Assembly: GCA_028875245.1 (NCBI GenBank)
Contig: JAPPEU010000074.1
Coordinates: 1-44,435, forward strand
Direction: 5' to 3'
DNA from: Chloroflexota bacterium
Lineage (GTDB): Bacteria; Chloroflexota; Anaerolineae; Aggregatilineales; Phototrophicaceae
DNA length: 44,435 nt
The notes beneath the pieces were generated by a model. It ran no database searches. It was not told the DNA's origin and saw only the letters and a list, made by a program, of their open reading frames with translations. The translations under genes were made by a program, and so were the position numbers. Positions 15,482 through 24,527 of this stretch are shown in pieces (within the stretch, counting starts at the first letter, position 1; each line of letters starts with the position of its first letter).

Positions 15482-17071
15482 TTACATGTCGCCCGCGAGT
15501 TTGAGATCGCGGAAGGTCATCCAGCCGTCTTTGCGCAGCGTGAAATCGAATTCAGCCGTGTTCATCGCCGCTATTGTGGTCATCTCGTAGAGGGTGACGG
15601 TGCCTTGGTATTCCATGTAGTGTTCCCACCACTGCCCCCAGAGCGCCAGGCGTTCGTCGAAATCGTGCGTGGTCAAGATGGATTGGGCGATCTCGTCCCA
15701 TTCCGCATCACAGGCTCGGTAGCGGGGCGCCTCCCAAGAGCATTGATAGAACAGTGGCAGCAAGCCAACCGAGCAGCCGAGCGAAGTCATCATGATATCG
15801 CGATTGTTGCCGGGGGTGGAAATCTCGCTGAAATGGGCGGCGGTATCACGGACGGTCAAGTCCACGGTGAAGCCAACTTCTTCCAGCATAATCTTGACGA
15901 CTTCGGCGACTTCTTTTTCATTGCCGTCTCTGTTGTTCATGGTGTCGAAGTAGACGGTGGGACCTTCGCCTTCCGCATAGCCAGCTTTCGCCAGATATTC
16001 GCGCGCCAAGTCCGGGTTGTACCAGTCTGAAATCACGTCTGGATCGGCGTATCTTTCAGCGTAGCCTTCCGGATGGTAAGAACAGACGCGAGCCAAACGG
16101 CCCTCGGCCGCGCCTTGCACCTCCGCCAGCAGATGACGGTCCAGGGCATGGGTGATCGCCCAGCGCACGTTGCTGTCCATGGTCGCTGGCTGATAGCCGT
16201 CGTAGGTCTCGGACATAGCGCCGGTTTCGGCTTGGGTGCGAACGCGGAGATGGTGCATGCGGTTGCGCGTCTCGGACAGCAGGCTGATGCCTTCCGTCTG
16301 CTCAATCCTTTCTCGGTCGGGCACGGGTACGGACGCGATCAAGTCGACTTGGCCGGCCAACAAGGCGGCCACTTGCGCCGAAGCTTCAGGTATCACCTGA
16401 TAGATGACGCGGTCAACTTCGGGGCGGCCGCTGTGATAGTCGTCCCAAGCCTCAAATACATAGCGGTCGTTTTCGGTGAATTCAGCCAGCTTGTAGGGGC
16501 CGGAACCCACTGGATTGCGGATGAACTCTTCTTGGCCGACTTCCTCGAAGTACTTCGGCGGCAGCAACTCACAGCCATTGAAGCTGACATCGTTTTCGAA
16601 GTAGGCGTGTGGCTCTTCGGTAGTGATATCGATGGTAAGGTCATCAACGACGATCGTGTCTTTGACGAAGCGCCATTGCAGCCAGAGCGGGATCTGCGGG
16701 TCAATTTCCACGCGCACGCGGTCGATATTCCATTTGACGGCTGCCGCGTCGAGAGGTTCGCCATTATGGAAGGTGGCGCCTTCGCGCAGGTGGAAACGCC
16801 AGGTGGTGTCGTCGAGCAACTCCCAGCTGTGAGCGGCTTGCGGCACATAGCCTCCGCCTTCTGGGGCGCGCCAGATAAGACAGTCGTAGAGCAAGTTGGT
16901 CAGCCAGTGGCTCGAGATGAACCAGTGGGAGTGCGCATCCATTGAGCGGATGGGCCCGCTATGGGCAAAGACGAATTCGGACATGTCGTCCTGCGCCGTT
17001 GCCGGGACAAATGCCAAGGCGCCGATGAGAGCGACGAGGCTAACGAGTAGAATTAGTCTTGCTGTTTTCAC
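15482..17071 (-). CDS. ABC transporter substrate-binding protein, family 5 (importer 2)
   Basis: A 529-residue SBP_bac_5 protein with a signal peptide ending near the ATAQ site at about residue 27 and no lipobox Cys. Family landmarks are WELLDDTTWRFHLREGATFHNGEPLDAAAVKWNI-type text (WRFHLREGATFHNGEPLD visible at about 90-107), NPVGSGPYKL and the late KAGYAEGEGP block. The start is GTG with AAGGAG 6 nt upstream. It is expected to bind a peptide or opine-like ligand for the permeases downstream. The 112-bp gap on its 5' side contains TAATAT (17106-17101), which could be part of a promoter, but no good -35 is seen. Confidence 0.93.
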   Translation of the reverse strand: MKTARLILLVSLVALIGALAFVPATAQDDMSEFVFAHSGPIRSMDAHSHWFISSHWLTNLLYDCLIWRAPEGGGYVPQAAHSWELLDDTTWRFHLREGATFHNGEPLDAAAVKWNIDRVRVEIDPQIPLWLQWRFVKDTIVVDDLTIDITTEEPHAYFENDVSFNGCELLPPKYFEEVGQEEFIRNPVGSGPYKLAEFTENDRYVFEAWDDYHSGRPEVDRVIYQVIPEASAQVAALLAGQVDLIASVPVPDRERIEQTEGISLLSETRNRMHHLRVRTQAETGAMSETYDGYQPATMDSNVRWAITHALDRHLLAEVQGAAEGRLARVCSYHPEGYAERYADPDVISDWYNPDLAREYLAKAGYAEGEGPTVYFDTMNNRDGNEKEVAEVVKIMLEEVGFTVDLTVRDTAAHFSEISTPGNNRDIMMTSLGCSVGLLPLFYQCSWEAPRYRACDAEWDEIAQSILTTHDFDERLALWGQWWEHYMEYQGTVTLYEMTTIAAMNTAEFDFTLRKDGWMTFRDLKLAGDM

Positions 17072-17183
17072 GGTTATCTCCTTCTGTGTTAGCGTAAAAA
17101 ATATTACCAGACGATTCTTGCGCGCTAATTGGCTATATGTACCTCCTTATTCCCCTTTTGCTTGTGAACTCTCGCTAAAGGTT

Positions 17184-18275
17184 TCACCGTTGGGCGGCGA
17201 AGTAAGCGAGCTTGTCCTCATCAATCGCGACCCCCAGGCCAGGACCCGGCGGCGGCTTGAGAATCTGGCCATCGGGTTCGTACGGCTCGGCCAGAATCGA
17301 ATCGGTCATATCGGAGAAGCCGGCGGGCCACCTGGCGATGGGCGTGGCGGCGGCGAGGTGCGCGGCGGCGGCGGCGATGACATCGAAATATGGCGCCACC
17401 GAAACCTCCAGACCGGCGGCTTCGGCGATTGCCGACATGCGCTGGCAGGGCAGCAAACCGCCATAGCGGTGAATCTTGTAATGTAGGACATGCGCCGCTC
17501 CTTCCTTCGCGATTTCGTAGACGCTGCGCGGGCCGCCACCGGTCGATTCGTCGGCTTGGATGGGCGTCTCCAAGCGCGCCGCCAAATGCGCCATCTCATC
17601 GAGATAACGCACCGGCTGCTCAAATAGCGCAACGCCGCCCAGCCGTTCCAATGCGGTCAGCGCTTGCACGGCATCGCCGAGAGTATACCCCATATTGCCG
17701 TCAAGCTGAAATCGAATCTCATCGCCGACCAAATCACGCAGTTGACGGTACCAGGCGAAATCTTCGGCGACGGTGAAACCGATCTTGGTCTTGAACCAGG
17801 TCCAGCCGTCGGCCGCGGTCATTTCTTGAATGCGCGCCGCCATGGCTTGCGGCTCTTCTCGCTCGACGAAGCCATGGCAGACAGCGCCGGGCATGCAGGC
17901 GCCGCCCAGCAATTCGTATACTGGCAAGCCGAGCGCTTTGCCCTTGATATCCCATAGCGCGAAGTCGAGCGCCGTGCGGGCGTTGGCGGCGGTGCGATGC
18001 GCTTGAAACATGCGCTGATGATTGCCTTCGATGTTGAAGGGGTCTTCGCCGATCAACACAGGCGCCAGGCGGTCGTCGATGTGGTGCTTAATCGTCTCGA
18101 CGGTATCCCCGCCCCAGGCGCCGGGCGAGACGGTTTGGCCGATGCCGGTGATGCCGTCGTCGGTGCGCATTTGCACAATCACAGTATCGGTCCCGCTTGA
18201 GATTCCGTAGGCTGTTGCCAAGTCACGGCTGCGCGAGATGTTGACGATGGTTGAACTGATGCCGGTGATTTTCAT
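17184..18275 (-). CDS. Mandelate racemase/muconate lactonizing enzyme family protein
   Basis: A 363-residue enolase-superfamily protein of the muconate-lactonizing subgroup. The barrel carries K162-T-K164, metal ligands D192 (QLDGN), E219 (FEQPV) and D242 (ADES), and the opposite-face lysine K267 (HYKIHRYGG). Two lysines on opposite faces fit a racemase, epimerase or cycloisomerase. It differs clearly from the OSBS/NSAR-type gene at 1754. I prefer the ATG at 18275, which has GGGAG 5 nt upstream; an ATG at 18287 would place GGGAG directly against the start. It lies between an MmgE/PrpD gene and a peptide importer, so a dipeptide epimerase or a sugar-acid or N-acyl amino acid enzyme are candidates. 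Confidence 0.9.
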   Translation of the reverse strand: MKITGISSTIVNISRSRDLATAYGISSGTDTVIVQMRTDDGITGIGQTVSPGAWGGDTVETIKHHIDDRLAPVLIGEDPFNIEGNHQRMFQAHRTAANARTALDFALWDIKGKALGLPVYELLGGACMPGAVCHGFVEREEPQAMAARIQEMTAADGWTWFKTKIGFTVAEDFAWYRQLRDLVGDEIRFQLDGNMGYTLGDAVQALTALERLGGVALFEQPVRYLDEMAHLAARLETPIQADESTGGGPRSVYEIAKEGAAHVLHYKIHRYGGLLPCQRMSAIAEAAGLEVSVAPYFDVIAAAAAHLAAATPIARWPAGFSDMTDSILAEPYEPDGQILKPPPGPGLGVAIDEDKLAYFAAQR

Positions 18276-18286
18276 GGAGACTCCCA

Positions 18287-18349
18287 TCTCCCGGCCCCGC
18301 TCCCGCCAGCTCTATGCTGGGCATCCCGTATAGAGAAAGGGGAGCTTGG
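18287..18349 (+). repeat. G+C-rich intergenic repeat, family 2
   Basis: The gap between two minus-strand genes holds a repeat reading TCCCGGCCCCGCTCCCGCCA, an inner CCAGC/GCTGG stem (18306-18320), then GGGCATCCC and a tail AGAGAAAGGGGAGCTTGG. A sister copy is at 28770-28831 and an inverted one at 41068-41153. Outer arms GCTCCC (18299-18304) and GGGAGC (18340-18345) also pair. Confidence 0.6.
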
Positions 18350-18363
18350 TTTGGCGCAAGCGG

Positions 18364-19746
18364 TCAACTTAGCACCATCTCGCTTTGCGGAATTGTGAGC
18401 TGCACGAGCTCGCCGACATCTTCAAGCTGTTCCAGGCGACCAATGCACTCCAACAGTTCAGCAACCCGCCCTTCTGGCAGAATGTCGCCGGCCATGTGGC
18501 GGAACTTGGCTTCGAATTCCGCATCGGTCAGCATATTTTCCGGCTCGCCCTTCGCGTGTTCGACGCGCCCGCGATAGTGTTGGCCATCATCGGTCTGGAT
18601 TCGGATTTCGCAGCCATTCTTCCCCGGATGCTCAGCTTGAATCGCTTCGTCCAAGCCGACCTTTACCAGATGCCGCAGCCGCTGCTGGGTCGGCTCGTTG
18701 TAGGTGGCGATGTCTTCCGAGAACCAACTTCCGCGGGTCAAGATGACGGCGGCAGTCACCGGCAGGCTGAATGAGGCTTGTCCTAGAGTTTGCGGCTCAT
18801 AGTTGATGCGGAAAGAGGGCGTGATCGCTTCGTGATAGGTATCGATTTCGATGGCGGTGATTCTATCGAGATCGGGTTGCCCGGCTTGCAGAAGCGCTTG
18901 CGTCGCATCAACGCAGGAATGTACGTGGCGGCAGCCGGCGTGTGGCTTGAAGCCGGTGCGCGCCAGTGCCTCGCCATCGAGCTGATCGAGGTATGCGGGA
19001 TCATAGCCGGGACCAAAGGCGTGGAAATATCCGTACTCGCCATCGAGCGCGCCGGGGGGACCGCGGAAGCCAAACTCCGCCATTTTGGCGCTGGCGATGC
19101 CGTTTTGCGCGCCGTAGGCAGCCAGCAGATCTTTCGTATCGCAGGCGCCCGCATCGTAGACATATTGCTCTGTGCCACATGCCATGTCCATCGACAATGC
19201 GATCGCATGGGCAATTTTCTCCGCGGATAATCCCATGGCGACTGCTGCAGTCGCGGCGCTGGCCATCGTGCCGGCTTGCCCTTTGTGGTCATGCCCGCGC
19301 TCGCGCTGCCACTCATCAACTGCGACCTGAATCATCTCCATAACGTCATAGCCAACAGCCAGCGCGGTAATGATTTGCTCGCCACTGAGATGATAAGCTT
19401 CGCCGAGCGCTAGGGCGACGGGAACCAATTCCGAGGCGACATGCCCGGCGCCGCGGTGGCTGTCGTCCATGCCCATGGCTTTGCCGGTGACGGCGTTTGC
19501 CCAAGCCGCGCCTTCAAGCGAGCTGCGGCGGCCATCCCCGATGATCGTTGCATCGTCGCCGGGATGCATCTGCGCCGCATAATCGACTGCCAGGCGTCCC
19601 AGCTCCGTCTGAATGCCTCCAAGTGTCACGCCAAAGTGATCGAGCATGACCTGGCGTGCCCGCGTCAACGTGAGTTCGCTCAACTGGTGATAGCGTCGGT
19701 TCGCGGCGTATTCTCCTATGATTTGAACTGCTGTGCGTTCTTTCAT
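18364..19746 (-). CDS. MmgE/PrpD family protein (copy 2)
   Basis: A 460-residue paralogue of the protein at 10872-12245. It keeps the same order of motifs: MDDSHRGAGHVASELVPVAL, DTKDLLAAYGAQNGIASAKM, GPPGALDGEYGYFHAFGPG, and KPHAGCRHVHSCVDATQAL. AAAGGAA precedes the ATG. Its gene follows the M24-family gene and precedes the enolase-superfamily gene, so these three may act in one route. Known family reactions are dehydration, decarboxylation or epimerisation of multi-carboxylate substrates; which applies here is unknown. Confidence 0.9.
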   Translation of the reverse strand: MKERTAVQIIGEYAANRRYHQLSELTLTRARQVMLDHFGVTLGGIQTELGRLAVDYAAQMHPGDDATIIGDGRRSSLEGAAWANAVTGKAMGMDDSHRGAGHVASELVPVALALGEAYHLSGEQIITALAVGYDVMEMIQVAVDEWQRERGHDHKGQAGTMASAATAAVAMGLSAEKIAHAIALSMDMACGTEQYVYDAGACDTKDLLAAYGAQNGIASAKMAEFGFRGPPGALDGEYGYFHAFGPGYDPAYLDQLDGEALARTGFKPHAGCRHVHSCVDATQALLQAGQPDLDRITAIEIDTYHEAITPSFRINYEPQTLGQASFSLPVTAAVILTRGSWFSEDIATYNEPTQQRLRHLVKVGLDEAIQAEHPGKNGCEIRIQTDDGQHYRGRVEHAKGEPENMLTDAEFEAKFRHMAGDILPEGRVAELLECIGRLEQLEDVGELVQLTIPQSEMVLS

Positions 19747-19844
19747 GACTCTGTTCCTTTTATCTATTCGGGACCTGGATTGGAAGGTCCCAAGCTCAAG
19801 GGTTTATGCGGGGCTGGAATGCCGCGCTGCCCGGGATTGGTCAA

Positions 19845-21002
19845 TCATGCCTCCAATTGCATATAGTAGCGGTCGGCATGGTGGGGCGAGAGGCGGACGG
19901 CACCCTCAGACGTGACCAGGAAATTATCCGAGATGAGGAAGCCGCGGTCGTTCTCCAGCACCGTGCCCGGATGATAAGAGAGTACCATATTCGGCTTCAA
20001 GACGAAATCAGGCGTGCTCATCGAATTGGGTCCGTCGCTGCCATCGAGCCCGGTGCTGTGGCAATCGGGCGTGTGTTTGCCATCGACCGGGAAGCCGAGA
20101 TCGCGTAATGCCTTGTCGTTGGCGTCGGAAATATCGCGGAAGGTATTGCCGGCTTTTGCGGCAGCTGATGAGGCTTCAACCGCCGCTAAATAACCATCCA
20201 AGAGCGCTTGCACATCATCGGGAAGCGGATCGAAAGAGAAGACGCTCGTCATCTCCAGCCAGTAACCGTATGGCGATTCGTAGACGATCTCGAAGTTGAT
20301 GATGTCATCGCGTCCCATGCGCAGGTCTTTGGGCGTGGGGACGGTATAGGGCGTGATGTCAAGCGAGAGCTTCGTCCGCCCCCAGAAAGCGCCGAAGGAC
20401 TTAATGAAACCTTCGACGGCGGCGCAGACATCCCAATAACGGGCGCCGACGGCGGCCACATCCTTGAAGACATCCATGGCGGAATCGAGGATGGCGCCGT
20501 TCTGTTGGATCGCTTCGAGCTCAAAGGGCGATTTGATCTGGCGGATATCGTTGAATTCGTTCGTCACCTCGACCAGTTCGTAGCCCTCCAGCTCTTTGGC
20601 GAAGGCATTATAAGTGCCGAGCCCCATCAGTTTGCTCATATTGACCATTCCGATGCGCTTGCTGCCGGTTGCGTATTCTTTGGCGTTGTCGGCGGTGGCG
20701 GCGACGATGTCTTCATAAGGCGAGAGCACGCGCTCGGGCAAGGTGGTGGTTTCGTTACGGCTCCAGACCGCTTGGTAAGAACTCCAGACTTGTAGCCAGG
20801 GGTAGGGATCATCGGCGCCCAGAACGGCGTAGGCGACGCCGCCCCAGAGGTGGGCGTGGGTCAGGTAGCGGATGGCGCCCATGCCGCCGGGCATGGCTTG
20901 GCCAGTGATGATCATGACATCAAGGTCCAGCGCCTTCATCATCGCTTGTACGCGCTCGACGCGGCGGGCGGTGTCTCGTTTCAGTGCATCGTGGGTGAGC
21001 AT
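19845..21002 (-). CDS. M24-family 'pita-bread' protein with remodelled metal site
   Basis: A 385-residue protein with a creatinase-like N-terminal domain (about 1-155) and a C-terminal M24 fold. In M24 metallopeptidases five residues (Asp, Asp, His, Glu, Glu) hold two metals. By alignment by eye, the first Asp site falls in FEIVYES (238-242, no Asp), the second is E250 (YWLEMTS) and the His is kept (H315, CHSTGLD). The first Glu is H344 (SYHPG) and the last Glu is S358 (LISDN). It is thus likely not a classical metallopeptidase. Creatinase and, as I recall, ectoine hydrolase also use this fold without the metal pair. I chose the ATG at 21002, with AAGGAGA 8 nt upstream; upstream in-frame codons overlap the previous gene. 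The start is 13 bp after the stop of the OCD-family gene. Confidence 0.85.
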   Translation of the reverse strand: MLTHDALKRDTARRVERVQAMMKALDLDVMIITGQAMPGGMGAIRYLTHAHLWGGVAYAVLGADDPYPWLQVWSSYQAVWSRNETTTLPERVLSPYEDIVAATADNAKEYATGSKRIGMVNMSKLMGLGTYNAFAKELEGYELVEVTNEFNDIRQIKSPFELEAIQQNGAILDSAMDVFKDVAAVGARYWDVCAAVEGFIKSFGAFWGRTKLSLDITPYTVPTPKDLRMGRDDIINFEIVYESPYGYWLEMTSVFSFDPLPDDVQALLDGYLAAVEASSAAAKAGNTFRDISDANDKALRDLGFPVDGKHTPDCHSTGLDGSDGPNSMSTPDFVLKPNMVLSYHPGTVLENDRGFLISDNFLVTSEGAVRLSPHHADRYYMQLEA

Positions 21003-21015
21003 GGTGGTTTTCTCC

Positions 21016-22047
21016 TTACAATTCGTATTCGTATGGTTGATTGAAATGGAATTCTGTGCCGATGCCGCATGCGATCGCTTTATCATAGAGGCGCCTCGCG
21101 ACGGCGATATCTTCAATGCCGGTGCCGCCAGAGAGGAAAAGCGTCCAGCGGGTGTCGGCTTCGCGCGCATGAACATTGCCGGCGACTAGCGCGCCCATGT
21201 CTCCGACGACATGCGATTGGTCGATGAGCCCCGCTTCAAGCGGCAAAATGATTTCGCCTTCTTCCGCCCAACCCTGCTCCATTTCGTCAACGAAGACGCG
21301 GCTGTTGAGGACTGTGTGCTCGTCCACTTCCCGCACCCAAGGATAGTGCGCGCCCAGAGCATTAATATGCAAGGGTTTATCCATCAGGGCGGCGCTGGCG
21401 AAAACGGGCTCGGGAGAAGTGGTGATGGTGGTGACGATATCGGCATTTGCGAGCGCTGCTTCCGGCGAGCTGGCGGGCAGGACTTCGATACCGAGTTCGG
21501 CGCTCATTTTTTCGCAGAAGGCGCGGCGATTATCGGCGTTGCGGCTATAGGCTTGTACGCGCTTGATATTCGCCACTTGCGTCAAGGCGTAGAGCTGTGA
21601 CCGGGCGTGGCGTCCGGTCCCAAACAGCGCCAGGACAGAGCTATCGGGCGGCGCGAGATAACGTGTCGCCAGCGCGGATACAGCCGCGGTCTTTAGCCAG
21701 TCGAAATAGAGCACCTCCATGACGGCGGCGAGCGCGCCGGTATGGCTGTCGAAAAGGAACATATAGGTTTCCAGGCCCTTCGGCAAGCCGGCGGTGTAGG
21801 CGTTCAAGCCGGCGCCGCCGAGACCAGGCAAGAGCGCGCCTTTGAATTGAAAGGAGGCTTTGCTGCCGGCCGGCAAGTGACCGCCACGATGACTGTCACG
21901 TTGGCTGCCCTTTATCCAAAGACTCTCGCGCGGCAAAACAGCGCCAGCGCCACTGCCGAAATCGCGATAGCCGTCTTCCACCGCCTCGATGTATTCGGCG
22001 ATATCCATTAATCCGCGAAGTTCGTGATTGCGCAAAATGAGAACCAT
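21016..22047 (-). CDS. Ornithine cyclodeaminase/mu-crystallin family protein (paralogue 2)
   Basis: A 343-residue NAD(P)-dependent family protein. The nucleotide-binding motif is LALFGTGRHARSQL (139-152) and the substrate side includes WLKTAAVSALATRYLAPP. Three positions that matter in characterised family members seem altered: the Lys of the lGvK block is N82 (GLNAYT), the Arg of RTAA is K119 (LKTAA), and the Asp of the G-x-D motif is H234 (ALGAHYP). Classical ornithine cyclodeaminase or alanine dehydrogenase chemistry is therefore doubtful. The gene starts 6 bp after a close paralogue and precedes the M24 gene by 13 bp, clearly in one operon. The family also includes ketimine reductases, opine-type enzymes and EutC of ectoine degradation. 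Confidence 0.9.
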   Translation of the reverse strand: MVLILRNHELRGLMDIAEYIEAVEDGYRDFGSGAGAVLPRESLWIKGSQRDSHRGGHLPAGSKASFQFKGALLPGLGGAGLNAYTAGLPKGLETYMFLFDSHTGALAAVMEVLYFDWLKTAAVSALATRYLAPPDSSVLALFGTGRHARSQLYALTQVANIKRVQAYSRNADNRRAFCEKMSAELGIEVLPASSPEAALANADIVTTITTSPEPVFASAALMDKPLHINALGAHYPWVREVDEHTVLNSRVFVDEMEQGWAEEGEIILPLEAGLIDQSHVVGDMGALVAGNVHAREADTRWTLFLSGGTGIEDIAVARRLYDKAIACGIGTEFHFNQPYEYEL

Positions 22048-22053
22048 GATTCG

Positions 22054-23082
22054 CTATATCTCAAATTGGTAGGGAAGATTGAATTCGAATATTGTGCCGA
22101 TGCCGCGTTCAAGCGCGCGTTTATAAAGGTGCATCGCCACGGCGATATCATCGACGCCTGTGCCGCCGGAGAGAAAGAGCGTCCATTTGGTATCGGGCAA
22201 GCGCGCGCGTACTGCAGCGACGGCGAGCGCGCCCAAATCGCCAACGACATGCGAGTCGTCGATGAGGCCTGCCTGCATTGGGATGACGATTTCGCCGTTC
22301 TCGCTGATGCCCTGCTCATAGACATCGACGAAGACGCGGCTGTTGACGACCGTGTGCGTATCGATTTCTCGCACCCAGGGATAATGCGCGCCAAGGCCAT
22401 TGATATGGAGCGGCTTATCCGGCAGATCGACGCCGGCGAAAACGGGATCGGGCGATGTTGTGATGGCGGTAACGATATCGGCGTCGCGCAAGGCTTCCGC
22501 TGGCGAATTGACGGGAACTACTTCGGTGCCAAGTTCGGCGCTCATCCTAGCACAGAATGCGTTCCGCTTTTCGGCGTTGCGGCTATAAACTTGCACGCGC
22601 TGCAATGTGGCGATGTTGCTTATGCCATAGAGTTGCGAGCGAGCATGGCGACCGCTGCCGAAGAGCGCCAGCACAGAACTGCCGGGCGGCGCCAGAAAAC
22701 GCGTCGCCAGCGCAGAGACTGCCGCTGTCTTGAGCCAACTAAGATACATCACTTCCATGATGGCGGCGAGCGCGCCACTCTCGGCGTCGAAGAGGAACAT
22801 GTAGGTCTCAAGCCCGTCGGGCAATCCGGCGGTATAGGCATTGAGGCCGGCGCCGCGAAGGCCTGGCAGCAGCCCCGCTTTTAATTTGAAGGAGGCTTTG
22901 CTGCCGGGCGGCATGTGACCGCCATAGGTGTCGCTCGATTCACCTTTTATCCATAGACTCTTCCGCGGGAAAGCAGCACCATTGCCATTGCCGTATTCGC
23001 GATAGCCAGCTTCGACGGCGTCGATGTATTCGGGAATATCCATCAGTCCGCGGATTTCGTGATTGTGCAGAAGCAGGACCAT
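22054..23082 (-). CDS. Ornithine cyclodeaminase/mu-crystallin family protein (paralogue 1)
   Basis: A 342-residue sister of the next gene in the operon, most likely a tandem duplicate. It has LALFGSGRHARSQL as the nucleotide-binding motif and repeats the same replacements: Asn in GLNAYTAGL, Lys in WLKTAA and His in GLGAHYP. The two proteins differ most at residues 32-60 and in surface helices, which hints at different substrates or a hetero-oligomer. TAGGAGA lies 8 nt before the ATG. It starts 12 bp after the MFS transporter stop, linking transport and modification of one compound. Confidence 0.9.
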   Translation of the reverse strand: MVLLLHNHEIRGLMDIPEYIDAVEAGYREYGNGNGAAFPRKSLWIKGESSDTYGGHMPPGSKASFKLKAGLLPGLRGAGLNAYTAGLPDGLETYMFLFDAESGALAAIMEVMYLSWLKTAAVSALATRFLAPPGSSVLALFGSGRHARSQLYGISNIATLQRVQVYSRNAEKRNAFCARMSAELGTEVVPVNSPAEALRDADIVTAITTSPDPVFAGVDLPDKPLHINGLGAHYPWVREIDTHTVVNSRVFVDVYEQGISENGEIVIPMQAGLIDDSHVVGDLGALAVAAVRARLPDTKWTLFLSGGTGVDDIAVAMHLYKRALERGIGTIFEFNLPYQFEI

Positions 23083-23094
23083 AAACGCAGTCTC

Positions 23095-24315
23095 CTACAG
23101 GTCGAGCAGTGGCGAGCGGGTTGCCACCATCAAGGCACAGGTCGCGGCGACGCAGGCGCCCCCCGCGACGTAGACGATTGAGATGCCCGAGACTTCGGCG
23201 ATGGTGCCGCCTATCAGAGTTGTCAGTGGGATTAAGCCCCAGACCATGCCCCAGAGGCTCATCATTCGGCCGCGCATATCGTCGGGCATCGCGGTCAGCA
23301 GCAGGGCGTTGATGACGGTCAGGAATAAGCCTGAAAAGACGCCGACGATGAAAATAATTACGAGGGCGATGGTCGGATCGGTTATGAAGGCGAAGAGGAT
23401 TAAGCCCAAGCCAAAGAGACAGGAAAAAAGGAGAATCGCTTTGCCTTTGGGGTAGACATCGGGGATGATGGCGATGGCGAAGCCGGATATTGCCGAGCCC
23501 AGACTGGCGCTGCCGACCAGCAGGCCCAGCAGGGCTGGACCCTCTTGCAGCACTTCGCGGACGAAGACGGGCATGAGTTTCTGGTACGGCATACCCATGG
23601 GCACGAAGACGAGCGCCAGCAGGGTCAAGGCGAAGAGCGCCCGATTCCCCCGCAGGTATCGTATGACCTCTTTCAATCCACCGAGGATGCCATACTCATC
23701 TTTGCGTTTGCGTATGGGGCGGGGCAGGAAATGAGTCGCCTTGAAATAGATGGCGGCGCCAGCGGCGTATAACATGGCTTGCACCGTCAGGGTGGTGGCG
23801 ATGTCGGTGAGGTCAAGCAGGAATCCTGCGAGGACGGGACCGAAGAAACCCATCAGGCGGGTGCCGGAATAACTCAGCGTCGCGCCGTTGTAAGCCATAT
23901 CGTCTGGAAGCAGATTGGGCAGCAAAGCCATGCGCGATGGCGCGTAGAAGGCGAATGTCGCGCCCAGGACTAGCGATGTCGCCAGGATATGGAGCGGCGA
24001 TGTTTCGCCCATTGCCGCCACCAGAGCGAGTGCCGCAGAAGCAAAGACAGCGACAGCGAGGGACCATTGCACGACCCATTGCCGCTTCACCCGGTCAGCG
24101 ACGACGCCAGCATATGGCGCGACCACCAGCAGCGGGAGGCCATAGGCGAAGGCGACCAAGCCAACCTGGAAAGGCGAGCCGGTGACATCAAGCATGTGCC
24201 AGCCAAGCGCGACCGCCTGCAGCAGGTAGGTGATATGCACCAGCACATTGGCCAGCCAATACCAGCGGTAGACGCTGATGCGGAAGCTGCTGCGGTTCCA
24301 GACGGCGAGGATCAT
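23095..24315 (-). CDS. MFS transporter
   Basis: A 406-residue major facilitator with about 12 membrane helices. The loop after helix 2 has the family-typical GVVADRVKRQWVV (a form of the GxxxDRxxRR/K motif), and the second half repeats a shorter RGRMMSLWGMVWG loop. It resembles the MFS_3 type of drug or siderophore exporters. I chose the ATG at 24315, where the membrane domain begins after a short basic segment; longer in-frame extensions read through a G+C-rich repeat. It leads the operon with the two OCD-family and M24 genes, so it probably exports or imports their substrate or product. Confidence 0.88.
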   Translation of the reverse strand: MILAVWNRSSFRISVYRWYWLANVLVHITYLLQAVALGWHMLDVTGSPFQVGLVAFAYGLPLLVVAPYAGVVADRVKRQWVVQWSLAVAVFASAALALVAAMGETSPLHILATSLVLGATFAFYAPSRMALLPNLLPDDMAYNGATLSYSGTRLMGFFGPVLAGFLLDLTDIATTLTVQAMLYAAGAAIYFKATHFLPRPIRKRKDEYGILGGLKEVIRYLRGNRALFALTLLALVFVPMGMPYQKLMPVFVREVLQEGPALLGLLVGSASLGSAISGFAIAIIPDVYPKGKAILLFSCLFGLGLILFAFITDPTIALVIIFIVGVFSGLFLTVINALLLTAMPDDMRGRMMSLWGMVWGLIPLTTLIGGTIAEVSGISIVYVAGGACVAATCALMVATRSPLLDL

Positions 24316-24340
24316 CGGGGCATCCAACCCCCCTCGGAAT

Positions 24341-24364
24341 CTCCCCCCATAACGATGGAGGGAG
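24341..24364. repeat. CTCCCCCCAT hairpin
   Basis: CTCCCCCCAT (24341-24350) pairs with ATGGAGGGAG (24355-24364) at 9 of 10 positions around an AACG loop. The left arm is identical to the arm at 6017-6026. It lies in the 212-bp gap between the last AstE/AspA-like gene and the MFS gene, and may be a terminator or attenuator there. No other feature was recognised in the gap. Confidence 0.5.
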
Positions 24365-24527
24365 GGTTTATTGTCAATGTCGCGGAGTCGTTCATATCTT
24401 GCGCCGCCTTCACCCGCCAGAACACGGGGGTGATGCTGCCTCGCGAGTGATGGCCCACTTGGCTGACGTTTCGGCGCGCGTCGCCATCGAGCGTCGGGAG
24501 GGCGTAGGGGGAGGGGATCGCCTCGCA

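Noticed and set aside
8855..23082. SbnA/SbnB-like diaminopropionate synthesis from the cysteine-synthase-like enzyme and an OCD-family protein
   Set aside because: The genes are over 11 kb apart in different operons, and the OCD-family proteins have changed catalytic positions; family membership alone is not enough.
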